Part shown: piece after piece, positions 47,203-57,151 of the stretch
Layout of the letters: each line of letters begins with the position of its first letter
Position numbering within the stretch: position 1 is the first letter of the stretch
DNA from: Calidifontibacillus oryziterrae
GTDB lineage: Bacteria > Bacillota > Bacilli > Bacillales > Bacillaceae_J
Reading direction: 5' to 3'
DNA length: 64,000 nucleotides
NCBI RefSeq assembly: GCF_000331575.1
Contig: NZ_ANOK01000003.1
Location: 490,365 to 554,364, forward strand
Program-made: the position numbers and the translations under genes
Notes under the pieces: model-generated
Told to the model about the DNA's origin: nothing
The model's database searches: none
What the model saw: only the letters and a program-made list of their open reading frames with translations

Positions 47203-48666
47203 ATGGGAAAAGTACTTAACAAAACAGGATGGAACCTAGATAACAGTTATTCACGTTTGCCGAATGTGTTTTACACCCAACTGAATCCAACTCCGGTCAT
47301 TTCACCGAATTTGATAATTTTAAACGAAATGTTGGCGAAATCATTAGGATTGAATAGTAAAGCATTAAGAAGTAAAATTGGAATTTTTGCTGGAAGTGAT
47401 ATTCCTGACGGTTCATTGCCTCTAGCGCAAGCATATGCAGGACACCAATTTGGGCATTTTACGATGTTAGGGGACGGCAGGGCGATCCTTCTTGGAGAGC
47501 AAATTACCCCGCAGGGAACGAGGTATGATATTCAGCTTAAAGGCTCGGGTAGAACACCATACTCACGGGGTGGCGATGGTCGTGCTGCGCTTGGACCAAT
47601 GCTCCGCGAATATATTATAAGCGAAGCGATGCATGCACTCGGTATTCCAACTACTCGTAGTCTAGCTGTAGTAACGACAGGTGAGGTAGTAATTCGAGAA
47701 ACTGATTTGCCAGGTGCAATTTTAACCCGTGTAGCTTCAAGTCATATCCGTGTAGGAACATTCCAATATGCATCAGTATGGGGTACAACGGAAGAACTAA
47801 AAGCGTTGGCTGATTATACAATACATCGTCATTTTCCCGAAATAGACCAAGTTGAAAACCGCTATCTTTCGTTGCTAAGAGAGGTCATAAAACGACAGGC
47901 ATCACTTATTGCAAAATGGCAGCTTGTTGGTTTTATACACGGAGTAATGAATACAGACAATATGGCTATAAGTGGCGAAACAATTGATTATGGACCATGT
48001 GCTTTTATGGATACTTATGATCTGGCAACCGTCTTCAGTTCCATTGACCGCCATGGTCGCTATGCTTATGGCAACCAACCATCAATTGCTGGCTGGAATC
48101 TAGCTCGTTTTGCGGAAACTCTATTACCACTGTTACATGAAAATGCCGAACGGGCAGTTAATTTAGCTCAAGATGAGATTTCACGTTTTATGGATTTATA
48201 TAAAAAAAATTGGCTAGCTGGAATGAGAGCAAAGCTTGGGCTTTTTAATGAAGAGAAAGAGGACGAATCCTTAATGGACGAGCTGCTTACCTTAATGGAA
48301 AAAAATCGTGCTGACTATACGAATACGTTCCTAGCTTTAACGTTTGATCGCTACAAGAATATGGATTTGTTTGTAACGAAGGAATATGCTGAATGGCAAT
48401 TGCGTTGGCAGGCAAGATTAAAAAGGCAGAAGAAATCAACAGAGGCTGTAAAGAAGTTAATGCGCGAACGTAATCCTGCGCTAATTCCTCGGAATCATCG
48501 CGTAGAAGAGGCGCTAGAGGCTGCAGTTGAAAGGGGAGATTACCGTGTGATGGAAAAACTTCTTCATGCACTATCTAATCCTTACGCTCATTCCGCTGAA
48601 CAGGCTGAGTATGCAACTTTGCCGCCACCTTCAGCATGCCAGTATAAAACATATTGTGGTACTTAA
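47203..48666 (+). CDS. selO: SelO/YdiU-family protein adenylyltransferase
   Basis: SelO (YdiU) pseudokinase-fold protein of 487 residues. Family members transfer AMP from ATP to Ser, Thr or Tyr of target proteins. Visible motifs: [50 protein letters not shown] and DYGPCAFMD. Animal SelO has selenocysteine three residues from the end; here the third-last residue is Cys (CGT end). ATG at 47203 gives AAAGGAG a normal spacing, unlike the ATG one codon earlier. Confidence 0.9.
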   Translation: MGKVLNKTGWNLDNSYSRLPNVFYTQLNPTPVISPNLIILNEMLAKSLGLNSKALRSKIGIFAGSDIPDGSLPLAQAYAGHQFGHFTMLGDGRAILLGEQITPQGTRYDIQLKGSGRTPYSRGGDGRAALGPMLREYIISEAMHALGIPTTRSLAVVTTGEVVIRETDLPGAILTRVASSHIRVGTFQYASVWGTTEELKALADYTIHRHFPEIDQVENRYLSLLREVIKRQASLIAKWQLVGFIHGVMNTDNMAISGETIDYGPCAFMDTYDLATVFSSIDRHGRYAYGNQPSIAGWNLARFAETLLPLLHENAERAVNLAQDEISRFMDLYKKNWLAGMRAKLGLFNEEKEDESLMDELLTLMEKNRADYTNTFLALTFDRYKNMDLFVTKEYAEWQLRWQARLKRQKKSTEAVKKLMRERNPALIPRNHRVEEALEAAVERGDYRVMEKLLHALSNPYAHSAEQAEYATLPPPSACQYKTYCGT

Positions 48667-48788
48667 TTTTTTTATGGTAGAAAATCATAATAGAGCTCAA
48701 AATATTAATATGGTTAAGATTTTAAATGGATGAAATCATTTATATAGTAAAAACTTACTATCGACAGTAAGCATTTTATGAAAACAAT

Positions 48789-48815
48789 GAGGAGCTTCGA
48801 CAGAAAAGCTCCTCG
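48789..48815. terminator. hairpin between selO and the recombinase gene
   Basis: GAGGAGCTT/AAGCTCCTC, a 9-bp stem with a nine-base loop, lies between convergent genes. The T run is weak. Confidence 0.6.
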
Positions 48816-48827
48816 TGTTAAACTATT

Positions 48828-49907
48828 TTAATCCTTCGGCATATTTAATTTGTTAATGGCATTTTTTAGATCCTCATTTTTGATATGTGTATAGATCATC
48901 GTTGTCTGAACCGATGAATGACCAAGCTGACGTCTTAATTTTGGAACATCGTTAATTTCAGCATGATATCTCGTCGCAAACGAATGTCGCAATTTATGAA
49001 CGGATAGCGACGGTTTACCAAAAGAGATCGCATATTTTTCAACTAATTTTTCGATAGCGCGAGGGGTTAGTCGTCTTGATTTTCCTTTTGGCCCCATTGG
49101 AGCTGATATAAACAGTGCTTTATTGTTTTTTTCGACTTTATAGCGTGCATTTCGAATTTCAAGATACGTTAACAAGTCTAACATTGCTTGCTCGCTGAAA
49201 TAAACGTATTGTTCTTTATTTCCTTTGCGAATCACACGGGCACAGGATTTTTTAAAATCAATGTCGCTAATATCAAGACCAACAAGCTCAGAAAGTCGCA
49301 AGCCGGATCCGAGAAATAATGATACAATCGCGGTATCCCGTTCACGGTTAAATGTATAAAAATTTACTTTTTTCTTATCATCCTGGACAATTTGCAAGTA
49401 ATCATTTGCAACAAATGCACGAAATTGCTCATATTCATCTCCTATTAGGATTTTTCCTTCCATCCGATTGGCCGTTGTTTCTTGATCTTCTTTAACGCTA
49501 TTGAGTTCAATTTTTGCCATTACATTACGGCTTATGTAAGGCTGTAAATCGTCTGTTTCTGCGATATTTTGTAAGTAATTAAAAAGGGATTTTAACGCTG
49601 ATAGCTTTCTATTTATTGTAAGATCTTTATTATTTAACTCGAATTTTAAAAAACTAAGAAAATCTTCAATTTGCTGGGTCGTTAACTTTTCGAGAAGGGG
49701 AAGTGGGACATCCTTCATTGACCCTTCAAAAAAGCCTTCTGATAACAACCAACTGAAAAATATTTTAAAATCATGACAATAATTTAATAATGACGCAGCC
49801 GATAATTTCCGACGTTTTTTATCAATGTATTCTTCAACATACCATGGAAGTTCGGTTAAAATTGCTTCTAATTTGTTATAAAATTGCTGTTGACCAGGTC
49901 GAGCCAT
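48828..49907 (-). CDS. xerS: tyrosine recombinase, XerS-like
   Basis: Tyrosine recombinase of 359 residues. The N-terminal core-binding domain (about 18-140) starts with LPWYVEEYIDKK...SAASLLNYCHDF, typical of the single-protein XerS group, and is longer than XerC/XerD. The catalytic set is complete: Arg in SGLRLSELVG, Lys in RKGNKEQYV, HKLRHSFAT, and His/Tyr in LGHSSVQTTMIYTH. XerS resolves chromosome dimers at a dif site beside its gene in streptococci. In Bacillus subtilis parEC and the yng genes lie near the replication terminus, consistent with that role. GAGGTGA precedes the ATG. Confidence 0.82.
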   Translation of the reverse strand: MARPGQQQFYNKLEAILTELPWYVEEYIDKKRRKLSAASLLNYCHDFKIFFSWLLSEGFFEGSMKDVPLPLLEKLTTQQIEDFLSFLKFELNNKDLTINRKLSALKSLFNYLQNIAETDDLQPYISRNVMAKIELNSVKEDQETTANRMEGKILIGDEYEQFRAFVANDYLQIVQDDKKKVNFYTFNRERDTAIVSLFLGSGLRLSELVGLDISDIDFKKSCARVIRKGNKEQYVYFSEQAMLDLLTYLEIRNARYKVEKNNKALFISAPMGPKGKSRRLTPRAIEKLVEKYAISFGKPSLSVHKLRHSFATRYHAEINDVPKLRRQLGHSSVQTTMIYTHIKNEDLKNAINKLNMPKD

Positions 49908-49917
49908 GAAAAATCAC

Positions 49918-49956
49918 CTCGGAATTTCGAAATTTGAACACGAAATTTTGACACAT
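49918..49956. other. candidate recombination-type repeats upstream of xerS
   Basis: Just upstream of xerS, AATTTCG and CGAAATT arms are separated by 11 bases, and CGAAATTTGAACA is directly followed by CGAAATTTTGACA. The perfect palindrome CACAAATTTGTG lies 10 bases further. The position suits a dif-type site, but the sequence does not match streptococcal difSL well. The remaining 600 bases to the next gene are AT-rich with nothing else recognised. Confidence 0.35.
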
Positions 49957-50583
49957 AGTCACAAATTTGTGATCAAACGATTTTTTGTTTGAAATTTAAT
50001 TAATTTGATAACATATGTAGTTAATTTTTTTTTTTGAATATAAATTTAATCTGGCAACGAAAAGATAAACTATTTATAAAAATATAAAATATGTAAGGTT
50101 CGGTTAAGAAATAAAAGATAATTTCACAGTATTTACGATTATAGTATAGCTGAATTTTGCTATTTAACTGGGTTTAGGTTTATTATAACGAAGGGCTTAT
50201 CATTTGTATATATTAAATTACGTCAAATTTATATTTTACGTAATAATGTGTATTTTGGTGGGGGACCTAAACTGTCTTCTTCTCCCAATTTATGCTTGTT
50301 TTAAAAAGAAAATTGAGTTTGTAGATCTAGGTTTTTAAAAAAAATTCCTATATTCTTTTTTAAATTCCTCTAATTTTGCGTAGTTCGAGGTTCTATACCA
50401 TTTGTACTGTGGACAGCATATGTGTTTTAAATGTAAAATATTAATCAGTGTATTTTTGTGGTATGTTTCTAATTAGAAATATTTACTTACATAATATCTC
50501 AATCATAATATCTCAATGTGTAATGCTGCTAGTATCATAATTGTTGTCTACCTATTCAATTGATTACGAAAGGATGTTTTGCT

Positions 50584-51054
50584 TTGATTCGGGTTTTGTT
50601 TGTATGTCTCGGAAACATTTGTCGCTCACCGATGGCTGAGGCAGTGTTTCGCGATTTAATTCAAAATGAAGGTTTAGCTGGAAAAATAGAAGTCGATTCT
50701 GCCGGTACGGGTAACTGGCACATTGGTGAGCCCCCGCACCGTGGTACTCGTAAGAAGCTTGATGAGGTAAAAATTGATTATAGCATAATAAAGGCACGTC
50801 AAATAAGCGTTTCTGATCTTGATCAATTTGACTATGTAATTGCAATGGATGAAAAAAATTTGATAGATATTCATGCTATTGCTCAAGAAAATCCGACTGC
50901 TTATATTGCCCGTCTATTGGATTTTGTTAAACATAATCCTTCTAAGGATGTTCCAGATCCTTATTTTACTGGTAACTTTGACTTAACATATGATTTAGTA
51001 AAAGAAGGCTGTGAGCATTTGCTGGCGTTTATCCGCGAACGTGAGCAAATTTAA
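50584..51054 (+). CDS. low-molecular-weight protein-tyrosine phosphatase
   Basis: LMW phosphatase of 156 residues. The P-loop VCLGNICRSPMAEAV (about residues 5-19) carries the nucleophilic Cys and binding Arg; the general-acid Asp is in DVPDPYF near residue 120. Resembles YfkJ of Bacillus subtilis. TTG at 50584 follows GAAAGGA and puts the catalytic loop at the usual distance from the N-terminus. Substrate unknown. Confidence 0.9.
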   Translation: MIRVLFVCLGNICRSPMAEAVFRDLIQNEGLAGKIEVDSAGTGNWHIGEPPHRGTRKKLDEVKIDYSIIKARQISVSDLDQFDYVIAMDEKNLIDIHAIAQENPTAYIARLLDFVKHNPSKDVPDPYFTGNFDLTYDLVKEGCEHLLAFIREREQI

Positions 51055-51072
51055 GGTTTAGAAAAAATTAAG

Positions 51073-51107
51073 AAAGCAGTATGCTCATAACATTGCATAC
51101 TGCTTTT
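51073..51107. terminator. terminator between convergent genes
   Basis: AAAGCAGTATGC/GCATACTGCTTT with a ten-base loop, followed by TTC. Confidence 0.85.
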
Positions 51108-51136
51108 CATAATGTGTGAATCGATTTTTCTTTATT

Positions 51137-52111
51137 TTATCGTAATAAATCTTTGCACGCTTTCTCGACCGTAGGATAGTTAAAATGGAATCCAGATTCT
51201 AGAGCATTTTTAGGGAGAACTTTTTGTCCATCTAGAAGCAGCCGTGACATTTCGCCAAACATAAGCTTTAGAACAAACGCTGGTACAGGAAACAGGTGTG
51301 GTCGACGTAGCACCTGCCCAACTGTGCGACCAAATTCATCATTTGTTACAGGTGTTGGTGCTGTGGCGTTTATTGCTCCATTGATGGTTTCATTTATTAT
51401 ACAATGTTCGATTAGCTGTACAAGATCACCAATATGAATCCAGGATAGCCACTGCTTACCGGTCCCCACTTTGCCGCCGACAAAAAGCTTATAAGGAAGA
51501 ATCATTTTCGGCAGTGCCCCACCATCCTTACCTAAAACAACACCAAGTCTTAACTTAATTATTCTTGTGTATGGTTTCATTAGATCTGCCGTACTCTCCC
51601 ATTCTTTCACGACTTTAGCTAAAAAATCATTGCCACTTTGTGTGCTTGTTTCATCAAATACGACTGTATCTGACATTCCATAAATTCCAATAGCCGAACC
51701 ATTGATAACAACTTTAGGCCTCGAATGTAGTCTTTGGACAATTCCTGTTACAGTTTTCGTAGAGCAAACTCTTGATTCCAAAATTTTTTCTTTAGCATTG
51801 GCGGTCCAACGTTGATTGATTGTCTCTCCGGCTAAATTGATGAAAGCATCGGCTTGTTCGAGAAGTCCAACATCTTGTTGGAGCTCCTTCCATGTTACAT
51901 ATTGTACAAGTGAGTTTACTTGTGCCAACAATTGCGCTCCATCATTAACCCCGGAATGACGTTCTATTCCGTTCTTTGCACCTAGTCTTTTTTCAAGATG
52001 AATGTTACGTTTTGTACGAGAAACTAGTACAACATGAGCCCCTTTTTTTGTGAAGTATGAAATAAGATGTTTGCCAATGAATCCACTGCCACCAAATAAA
52101 ACTATTTTCAT
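51137..52111 (-). CDS. TIGR01777-type epimerase-like SDR protein (YfhF type)
   Basis: Extended short-chain dehydrogenase-like protein of 324 residues. The N-terminal NAD(P) motif is GGSGFIGKHL; NLAGETINQRW, NGSAIGIYG and a DUF1731-type C-terminus (LLDGQKVLP, FHFNYPTVEKACKDLL) identify the YfhF/SulA-like family of unknown substrate. GGGAGGGAG precedes the ATG. Confidence 0.88.
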   Translation of the reverse strand: MKIVLFGGSGFIGKHLISYFTKKGAHVVLVSRTKRNIHLEKRLGAKNGIERHSGVNDGAQLLAQVNSLVQYVTWKELQQDVGLLEQADAFINLAGETINQRWTANAKEKILESRVCSTKTVTGIVQRLHSRPKVVINGSAIGIYGMSDTVVFDETSTQSGNDFLAKVVKEWESTADLMKPYTRIIKLRLGVVLGKDGGALPKMILPYKLFVGGKVGTGKQWLSWIHIGDLVQLIEHCIINETINGAINATAPTPVTNDEFGRTVGQVLRRPHLFPVPAFVLKLMFGEMSRLLLDGQKVLPKNALESGFHFNYPTVEKACKDLLR

Positions 52112-52372
52112 AGTGAACTCTCCCTCCCTATAGAAAACCTCTCACACATAAGATCACGTGTGTTATCAATTAATCTTTACAATAAAATATGTCCCGTCAA
52201 TAGGTTACAATATACAAGCACGAATATTGCATTTGAATTAATATGTATGTATCGTTTTAGGAAGAACTATCCAATTTTTGGTCTTTTATCGTTATTTTTT
52301 AATTATAATTGATTAATATAGTTTTATTTCATTATATATCAATTTTACAAATATTGGGGGTATTTCATCTTA

Positions 52373-53470
52373 ATGGCCAATACTTACTTTTTTACGGGAT
52401 TTCCGGGATTTATAGCGACCTCGCTTATAAAGCAATTGATTCATGATGGCTATAAGTTCGAACGAATTTATTTGCTTGTGTTGCCGAATATTTATGAAAA
52501 AGCAAAACAAGAAGTAGATAAAATTAGTAAGGAAGAAAACACTGACATAAATAAGCTTGTTGTGATTCAAGGTGATATTACAAAACCAAATCTTAGTATC
52601 AATGAAGAGACAAACCTAGAATTGCAAAAAACAGTTACCCACGTTTTTCATTTAGCTGCGATTTATGATCTTGCGGTTCCAAAAGAACTAGCTGAAAATG
52701 TCAATGTAAATGGCACGAAAAATGTAAATGAATGGGCTTTAACCCTTCATAAAATTGATCGGTATGTATATTTTAGTACGTCTTACGTAGCGGGGACTCG
52801 TGAAGGAAAAATACTCGAAACAGAGCTTGTGATGAACCAAACGTTCAAAAACCATTATGAACGAACAAAATATGAAGCTGAAGTTTTAGTACAGGAAATG
52901 GCGAACTCCATTCCAACTACGATTATCCGTCCTGGAATCGTTGTGGGCAACTCAATAACTGGTGAAACGATAAAGTTTGATGGCCCTTATTTTATCTTAA
53001 ACTTCTTTGATAGATTGCGATTTTTACCTTTTATCCCCTATCTTGGTAGAGGTGAAGCTGAAGGAAATTTCGTTCCAGTTGATTATATCTTTTCGGCAAC
53101 GATTTATCTTGGACATGCAAATGTTGGGATTGGGAAAACCTATCAATTAACCGATCCAAATCCTTACAAAGTCAAGGAGGTTTATCGAATGTTAATGAAG
53201 GAATATCTTGGCATGGAGCCATTTGGAACGATCCCATTATCAGTGGCAAAGTGGTTTCTTTCCTACTCAATTTTTAGAAAATGGTTACGGGTGGAAAAAG
53301 AAGCATTAGATTATTTCACATGCATGGCTCAATATGATTGTACCGAAGCTCACAATGATTTAAAAGGCTCAGGAATCAGCTGCCCGGATTTTAAAGACGT
53401 TATCCCAACAATGGTGAAGTTTTATAAAGCACATAAAAATGAAATTGATAAACAGCTAAAAATCAACTAA
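52373..53470 (+). CDS. NAD-binding extended SDR, acyl-reductase-like
   Basis: Extended short-chain dehydrogenase of 365 residues in the NAD_binding_4 (male-sterility/thioester-reductase) group: TGFPGFIATSL, VFHLAAIYDLAVP, STSYVAG, and the catalytic Tyr-Lys as HYERTKYEAE. These enzymes often reduce fatty acyl-thioesters to aldehydes. The aldehyde dehydrogenase gene 110 bases downstream fits an aldehyde intermediate, by inference. The second Gly of the dinucleotide motif is Pro here, and its last Gly is Ala. The TTG or ATG start region follows GGGGGTATTTC. Confidence 0.8.
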   Translation: MANTYFFTGFPGFIATSLIKQLIHDGYKFERIYLLVLPNIYEKAKQEVDKISKEENTDINKLVVIQGDITKPNLSINEETNLELQKTVTHVFHLAAIYDLAVPKELAENVNVNGTKNVNEWALTLHKIDRYVYFSTSYVAGTREGKILETELVMNQTFKNHYERTKYEAEVLVQEMANSIPTTIIRPGIVVGNSITGETIKFDGPYFILNFFDRLRFLPFIPYLGRGEAEGNFVPVDYIFSATIYLGHANVGIGKTYQLTDPNPYKVKEVYRMLMKEYLGMEPFGTIPLSVAKWFLSYSIFRKWLRVEKEALDYFTCMAQYDCTEAHNDLKGSGISCPDFKDVIPTMVKFYKAHKNEIDKQLKIN

Positions 53471-53594
53471 TATCAAAAAATTAAGGCAAAGCTTGCAGCC
53501 GCTCATTCAGTCGAAACGGTATAATAATAGAAAGATGGTTACACATAATATAAACTAAATTTTCTTCTGATCTTCCATTGAGGTGGTAAAATTC

Positions 53595-54980
53595 ATGAAG
53601 TCCAATCTAACTGAAAATTTTCGTCAACTCGTAGTAGAGCAAAAGAATTTTTTTCGCTCCAATAAAACGAAGGATATTTCTTTCCGGATTGAAGCACTGA
53701 AAAAGCTAAAAACGGCGATAAAAAATAACGAAAAACTGCTAATGGCTGCGCTGAAAACTGATTTAAATAAGTCTGAATTTGATGCGTATACGACTGAAAT
53801 TGGCATTATTATTGCAGAAATAAATTTTACCCTTCGTCATCTACAATCTTGGGTGAAGCCAGAAAAGGTCAAAACACCGTTAACTCATATCGGTTCCACG
53901 AGCTACATATATTCGGAGCCTTACGGTGTTGCTCTGATTATTTCGCCATGGAATTATCCTTTTCAACTGGCGATTGCGCCATTGATCGGTGCGATTGCTG
54001 CAGGGAATTGTGCTGTTATAAAGCCGTCTGAGTTAACACCAAAAACATCTGAGCTAGTAGCCACTCTTATTGATGATATTTTCCCCGTGGACTACATTTC
54101 AGTTGTTGAAGGTGATGTGGAAACAAGCCAAGCGTTGCTAAATGAAAAATTCGATTACATCTTTTTCACTGGCAGTGTCCCTGTTGGGAAAATCATTATG
54201 GAAGCAGCTGCAAAAACGTTGACGCCGGTTACGTTGGAGTTAGGTGGGAAAAGTCCTTGCATCGTACATGAGGATGCGAATCTAAAAATAGCAGCAAAGC
54301 GCATTGCTTGGGGGAAATATGTGAATGCTGGGCAAACATGCGTTGCCCCCGATTACTTATATGTACATCATGCGATCAAAGCTGAATTTTTGGAGCTGCT
54401 AAAACAAGCGATTGAAGAGTTGTATGGAAAAGAGCCGTTACATAATCCGAATTTCACTCGAATCGTCAGTGAAAGGCATTTTAATCGCCTCCGTTGCTTT
54501 GTGAAATCTGATAAAACGATTATTGGTGGCGGATGGGATGAAGCAAAGCTAATGATTGAGCCAACTGTACTTGCGGATATTACATGGAATGATTCTGTCA
54601 TGGATGATGAGATTTTTGGACCGATTCTCCCAGTATTAGAGTACAGCACTATTTCTGAGGTGGTTGAAGGGATTCAAAATCATCCTAATCCTCTGGCCCT
54701 TTATTTGTTTACAGAAAGCGATACTGTACAACGTGAAGTTCTTAATAGCATTTCCTTTGGCGGTGGCTGTGTAAATGATACCGTCTATCATCTCAGCTCC
54801 CCTTACCTGCCATTTGGTGGCGTTGGCACAAGTGGGATGGGTGCCTATCATGGCAAAGGTAGCTTTGATACGTTTTCTCACAGAAAAAGCGTGTTAATGC
54901 AAACAACACGCTTTGATATTCCGTTTCGTTATCCAAATTTGAAAAATGGATTAGAAAAAATAAAATTGTTTTTGAAATAA
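53595..54980 (+). CDS. aldehyde dehydrogenase, class-3-like
   Basis: NAD(P) aldehyde dehydrogenase of 461 residues, close in form to class 3 fatty-aldehyde enzymes (short C-terminus ending in a hydrophobic/basic tail). Motifs: ISPWNYPFQLAIAPL, FTGSVPVGK, LELGGKSPCIV, and the catalytic Cys in NAGQTCVAPDY. It probably oxidises an aldehyde made by the preceding reductase. ATG at 53595 follows TTGAGGTGG. Confidence 0.9.
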   Translation: MKSNLTENFRQLVVEQKNFFRSNKTKDISFRIEALKKLKTAIKNNEKLLMAALKTDLNKSEFDAYTTEIGIIIAEINFTLRHLQSWVKPEKVKTPLTHIGSTSYIYSEPYGVALIISPWNYPFQLAIAPLIGAIAAGNCAVIKPSELTPKTSELVATLIDDIFPVDYISVVEGDVETSQALLNEKFDYIFFTGSVPVGKIIMEAAAKTLTPVTLELGGKSPCIVHEDANLKIAAKRIAWGKYVNAGQTCVAPDYLYVHHAIKAEFLELLKQAIEELYGKEPLHNPNFTRIVSERHFNRLRCFVKSDKTIIGGGWDEAKLMIEPTVLADITWNDSVMDDEIFGPILPVLEYSTISEVVEGIQNHPNPLALYLFTESDTVQREVLNSISFGGGCVNDTVYHLSSPYLPFGGVGTSGMGAYHGKGSFDTFSHRKSVLMQTTRFDIPFRYPNLKNGLEKIKLFLK

Positions 54981-54981
54981 T

Positions 54982-55012
54982 AAACAGCAATCCAATTTTC
55001 GATTGCTGTTTA
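54982..55012. terminator. terminator between convergent genes
   Basis: AAACAGCAATC/GATTGCTGTTT, an 11-bp perfect stem, lies between the aldehyde dehydrogenase and ABC permease genes. Confidence 0.85.
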
Positions 55013-55018
55013 ATCATC

Positions 55019-55666
55019 TTAAAACTCTCGATTGCTATAAAATTTAAGTGAGATTAAATATGAGATCACAATCAATAGTATTAGTGGTATCAACGTTAGA
55101 ACGAGCATTTCGATTGTTGAGCGCACACTAAAGAACTCCATTATTGCAGTTGTTGAATAGTAATCCATATTACTAATAATCATTGTCACACCAATTACAA
55201 ATGTAAAGAATATAATAAAGTTTGGCAATTTAGCTTTCGTATACCCCCATTTTATAATAAGTGGCAAAGCTAATGCTGTAAAAATTGTGACTGAAACAAT
55301 TGCTCCAATAATGGCATCAATTGTAAACCATCGCTCTTTTAATGGAACTTGCATAAGTGTAATTACGAAATAAAGAATAAAGTTAACTATTGTTGCATAA
55401 AGTGCGAACACAAAGACAGAAATATATTTTGATAACACAATAGTGCTTTTTTTGATAGGAAGACTAACTAGCATCATATCGCTGTTTGTTTTGTCATCCA
55501 TCATACTTGCCCCAAGTGCTAAGCTGTAACTGATCGCTAAAATACTTATACTTAAGCCTGCAGGACCCAAATTTGAAAGGGTGACTAGGAAAAAAGCAAT
55601 TAAAAGTAAAGATATCAGCATGTTTTTTTTCTGAATTAATATATCTTTTTTAATAAGATGAAGCAT
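55019..55666 (-). CDS. ABC-2-type permease
   Basis: Integral membrane protein of 215 residues with about six helices and an N-terminal basic amphipathic start (LIKKDILIQKKN), typical of ABC2_membrane_5 permeases. Its start overlaps the end of the ATPase gene by 17 bases. It forms a transporter of unknown substrate with it; the GntR-ABC layout resembles ytrAB-type and antimicrobial-response loci. Confidence 0.82.
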   Translation of the reverse strand: MLHLIKKDILIQKKNMLISLLLIAFFLVTLSNLGPAGLSISILAISYSLALGASMMDDKTNSDMMLVSLPIKKSTIVLSKYISVFVFALYATIVNFILYFVITLMQVPLKERWFTIDAIIGAIVSVTIFTALALPLIIKWGYTKAKLPNFIIFFTFVIGVTMIISNMDYYSTTAIMEFFSVRSTIEMLVLTLIPLILLIVISYLISLKFYSNREF

Positions 55667-56528
55667 ATTGATCCCCCTTTCTTGTTAAATACACCATGAT
55701 ATCCTCAATTGTTGGTTTTTCGATTACAACAGAATCCCCAAACATCTGTCTAACTTCTTTTTTATTCTTTGATAATGCTGCAAAGCCATAGCTATTTACT
55801 TTTACTCCAATGAACATCTCTTTAAGATTTGTGCTTAGTTTTTCTTTGCTACCTTTGACAACACAGTAATCTTCAATTAATTCATCCTTTGTTTTACTTA
55901 ACATAATCTCACCGTTATGAATTAATGTGATATAGTCGGCAATTTTATCTAAGTCCGAAGTAATGTGTGTTGAGAAGAAAACGGACTTATTTTCATCCTC
56001 AATTATCGCTTGGAGAATTTCCAAAAGCTCACTCCGTATAAGCGGGTCAAGTCCGGAAGTTGGTTCATCCATAATGAATAGTTCTGCATGATGTGAAAGC
56101 GCGATCGCTAAAGAAAACTTCATTTTCATACCCTTTGATAATTGTTTAATTTTCTTTTTTATTGGTAGGTTAAATTCATAAACATACTTTGCAAATGCCG
56201 TTTCGTCCCAGTGTTTGTAAAATGGTCGAATAAAATTCTTCATTTCATCTACAGTCAATTGTTCATAATAGTAGTTTTCGTCGTAGACAAAGCCAATTTT
56301 CTCTTTAATTTCAATTTCATTTTTCACATGGTCTAAGCCAAAAATTTCAATCATACCACTATCTTTTTTAATTAGATTCATTATCAGCTTGATTGTCGAG
56401 CTTTTACCAGCTCCGTTCGGGCCTATAAAGCCCATAATATATCCTCTTTCAAGTGAAATATTAATATTTTTTAATGCAAATCCTTTATAATCCTTTGATA
56501 CATTTGTAATTTCGAGAATGTTAGGCAT
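55650..56528 (-). CDS. ABC transporter ATP-binding protein
   Basis: ATPase of 292 residues with Walker A GPNGAGKSST (about 36-45), signature LSKGMKMK, Walker B LFIMDEPTSGLD, and the switch His in FFSTHI. It is partner of the overlapping permease gene. The C-terminal third is the extension usual for this exporter subgroup. GGAGGGCTAG precedes the ATG. Likely under the GntR regulator upstream. Confidence 0.9.
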   Translation of the reverse strand: MPNILEITNVSKDYKGFALKNINISLERGYIMGFIGPNGAGKSSTIKLIMNLIKKDSGMIEIFGLDHVKNEIEIKEKIGFVYDENYYYEQLTVDEMKNFIRPFYKHWDETAFAKYVYEFNLPIKKKIKQLSKGMKMKFSLAIALSHHAELFIMDEPTSGLDPLIRSELLEILQAIIEDENKSVFFSTHITSDLDKIADYITLIHNGEIMLSKTKDELIEDYCVVKGSKEKLSTNLKEMFIGVKVNSYGFAALSKNKKEVRQMFGDSVVIEKPTIEDIMVYLTRKGDQYASSY

Positions 56529-56636
56529 TTCTAGCCCTCCTAATTATTAATACTTCGATTCTTTTTGAACGATTCTTTCTGTATAATTCATAAGTTTTGC
56601 AGTTTCCATATGCATCTTCTTTTTACTACTATTCTT

Positions 56637-57008
56637 CTATTCTTCATAAAGAAGCTTCAGCATTTCTTCAAGCTCCTCTAGCGTTAAACCGACGAGCTTT
56701 GCAGTTGCTACCGCCTCGCTCATTTTTTCTTCGACCATTTTAACCTTCGTTTCTCTTAACATTTCTTTGTTCATTTCCGCTACAAATGAACCTTTGCCGG
56801 CAACTGTTACAATATATCCGTCTCTTTCTAGTTCGTCATATGCTCGTTTTGTCGTGATAACACTGATTTTCAACTCTTTCGCTAAATTTCTGATCGATGG
56901 AAGCGGCTCTGATTCCCTTAGCTCCCCCTTCACAATCTGTTCTTTTATTTGATCAACAATTTGCAAGTAAATTGGCTCATCTGAAGTATTCGATATAATT
57001 ATTTTCAC
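56637..57008 (-). CDS. GntR-family regulator, YtrA subfamily
   Basis: A 123-residue regulator with the N-terminal GntR winged helix (PIYLQIVDQIKEQIVKGEL, LAKELKISVITTKRAYDELERDG) and only a short C-terminal helix pair, the YtrA form without a large effector domain. It heads the ABC operon and lies next to a 41-base palindrome, so it probably represses itself and the transporter. Confidence 0.9.
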   Translation of the reverse strand: MKIIISNTSDEPIYLQIVDQIKEQIVKGELRESEPLPSIRNLAKELKISVITTKRAYDELERDGYIVTVAGKGSFVAEMNKEMLRETKVKMVEEKMSEAVATAKLVGLTLEELEEMLKLLYEE

Positions 57009-57060
57009 AACTGGTATCCCTCAATTCTTTACAATGCATATATCGTTCACTTTGTATATG

Positions 57061-57101
57061 TTGTTCATACTGTATATGTTCATTATATACAGTATGAACA
57101 A
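57061..57101 (-). promoter_or_regulatory. 17-bp-arm palindromic operator of the GntR-ABC operon
   Basis: TTGTTCATACTGTATAT (57061-57077) is mirrored perfectly at 57085-57101 with a seven-base spacer. A further partial TTGTATATG copy lies on the gene side. The size and place suit a GntR dimer site over the promoter. Confidence 0.8.
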
Positions 57102-57122
57102 TAGTGTCAACAGTGTTAACAA

Positions 57123-57151
57123 TAAAAAAATCCTATTCACTAAGAATAGGA
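57123..57151 (-). terminator. terminator of the EAL gene
   Basis: TCCTATTC/GAATAGGA with a five-base loop, followed on the minus strand by a seven-base U run. It overlaps the last codons of the gene. Confidence 0.8.

Noticed and set aside
50480..50530. Bacillus-type dif half-site (TTACATAATAT)
   Set aside because: Only one half resembles dif; the segment is a 14-bp tandem duplication and the second half-site is missing.
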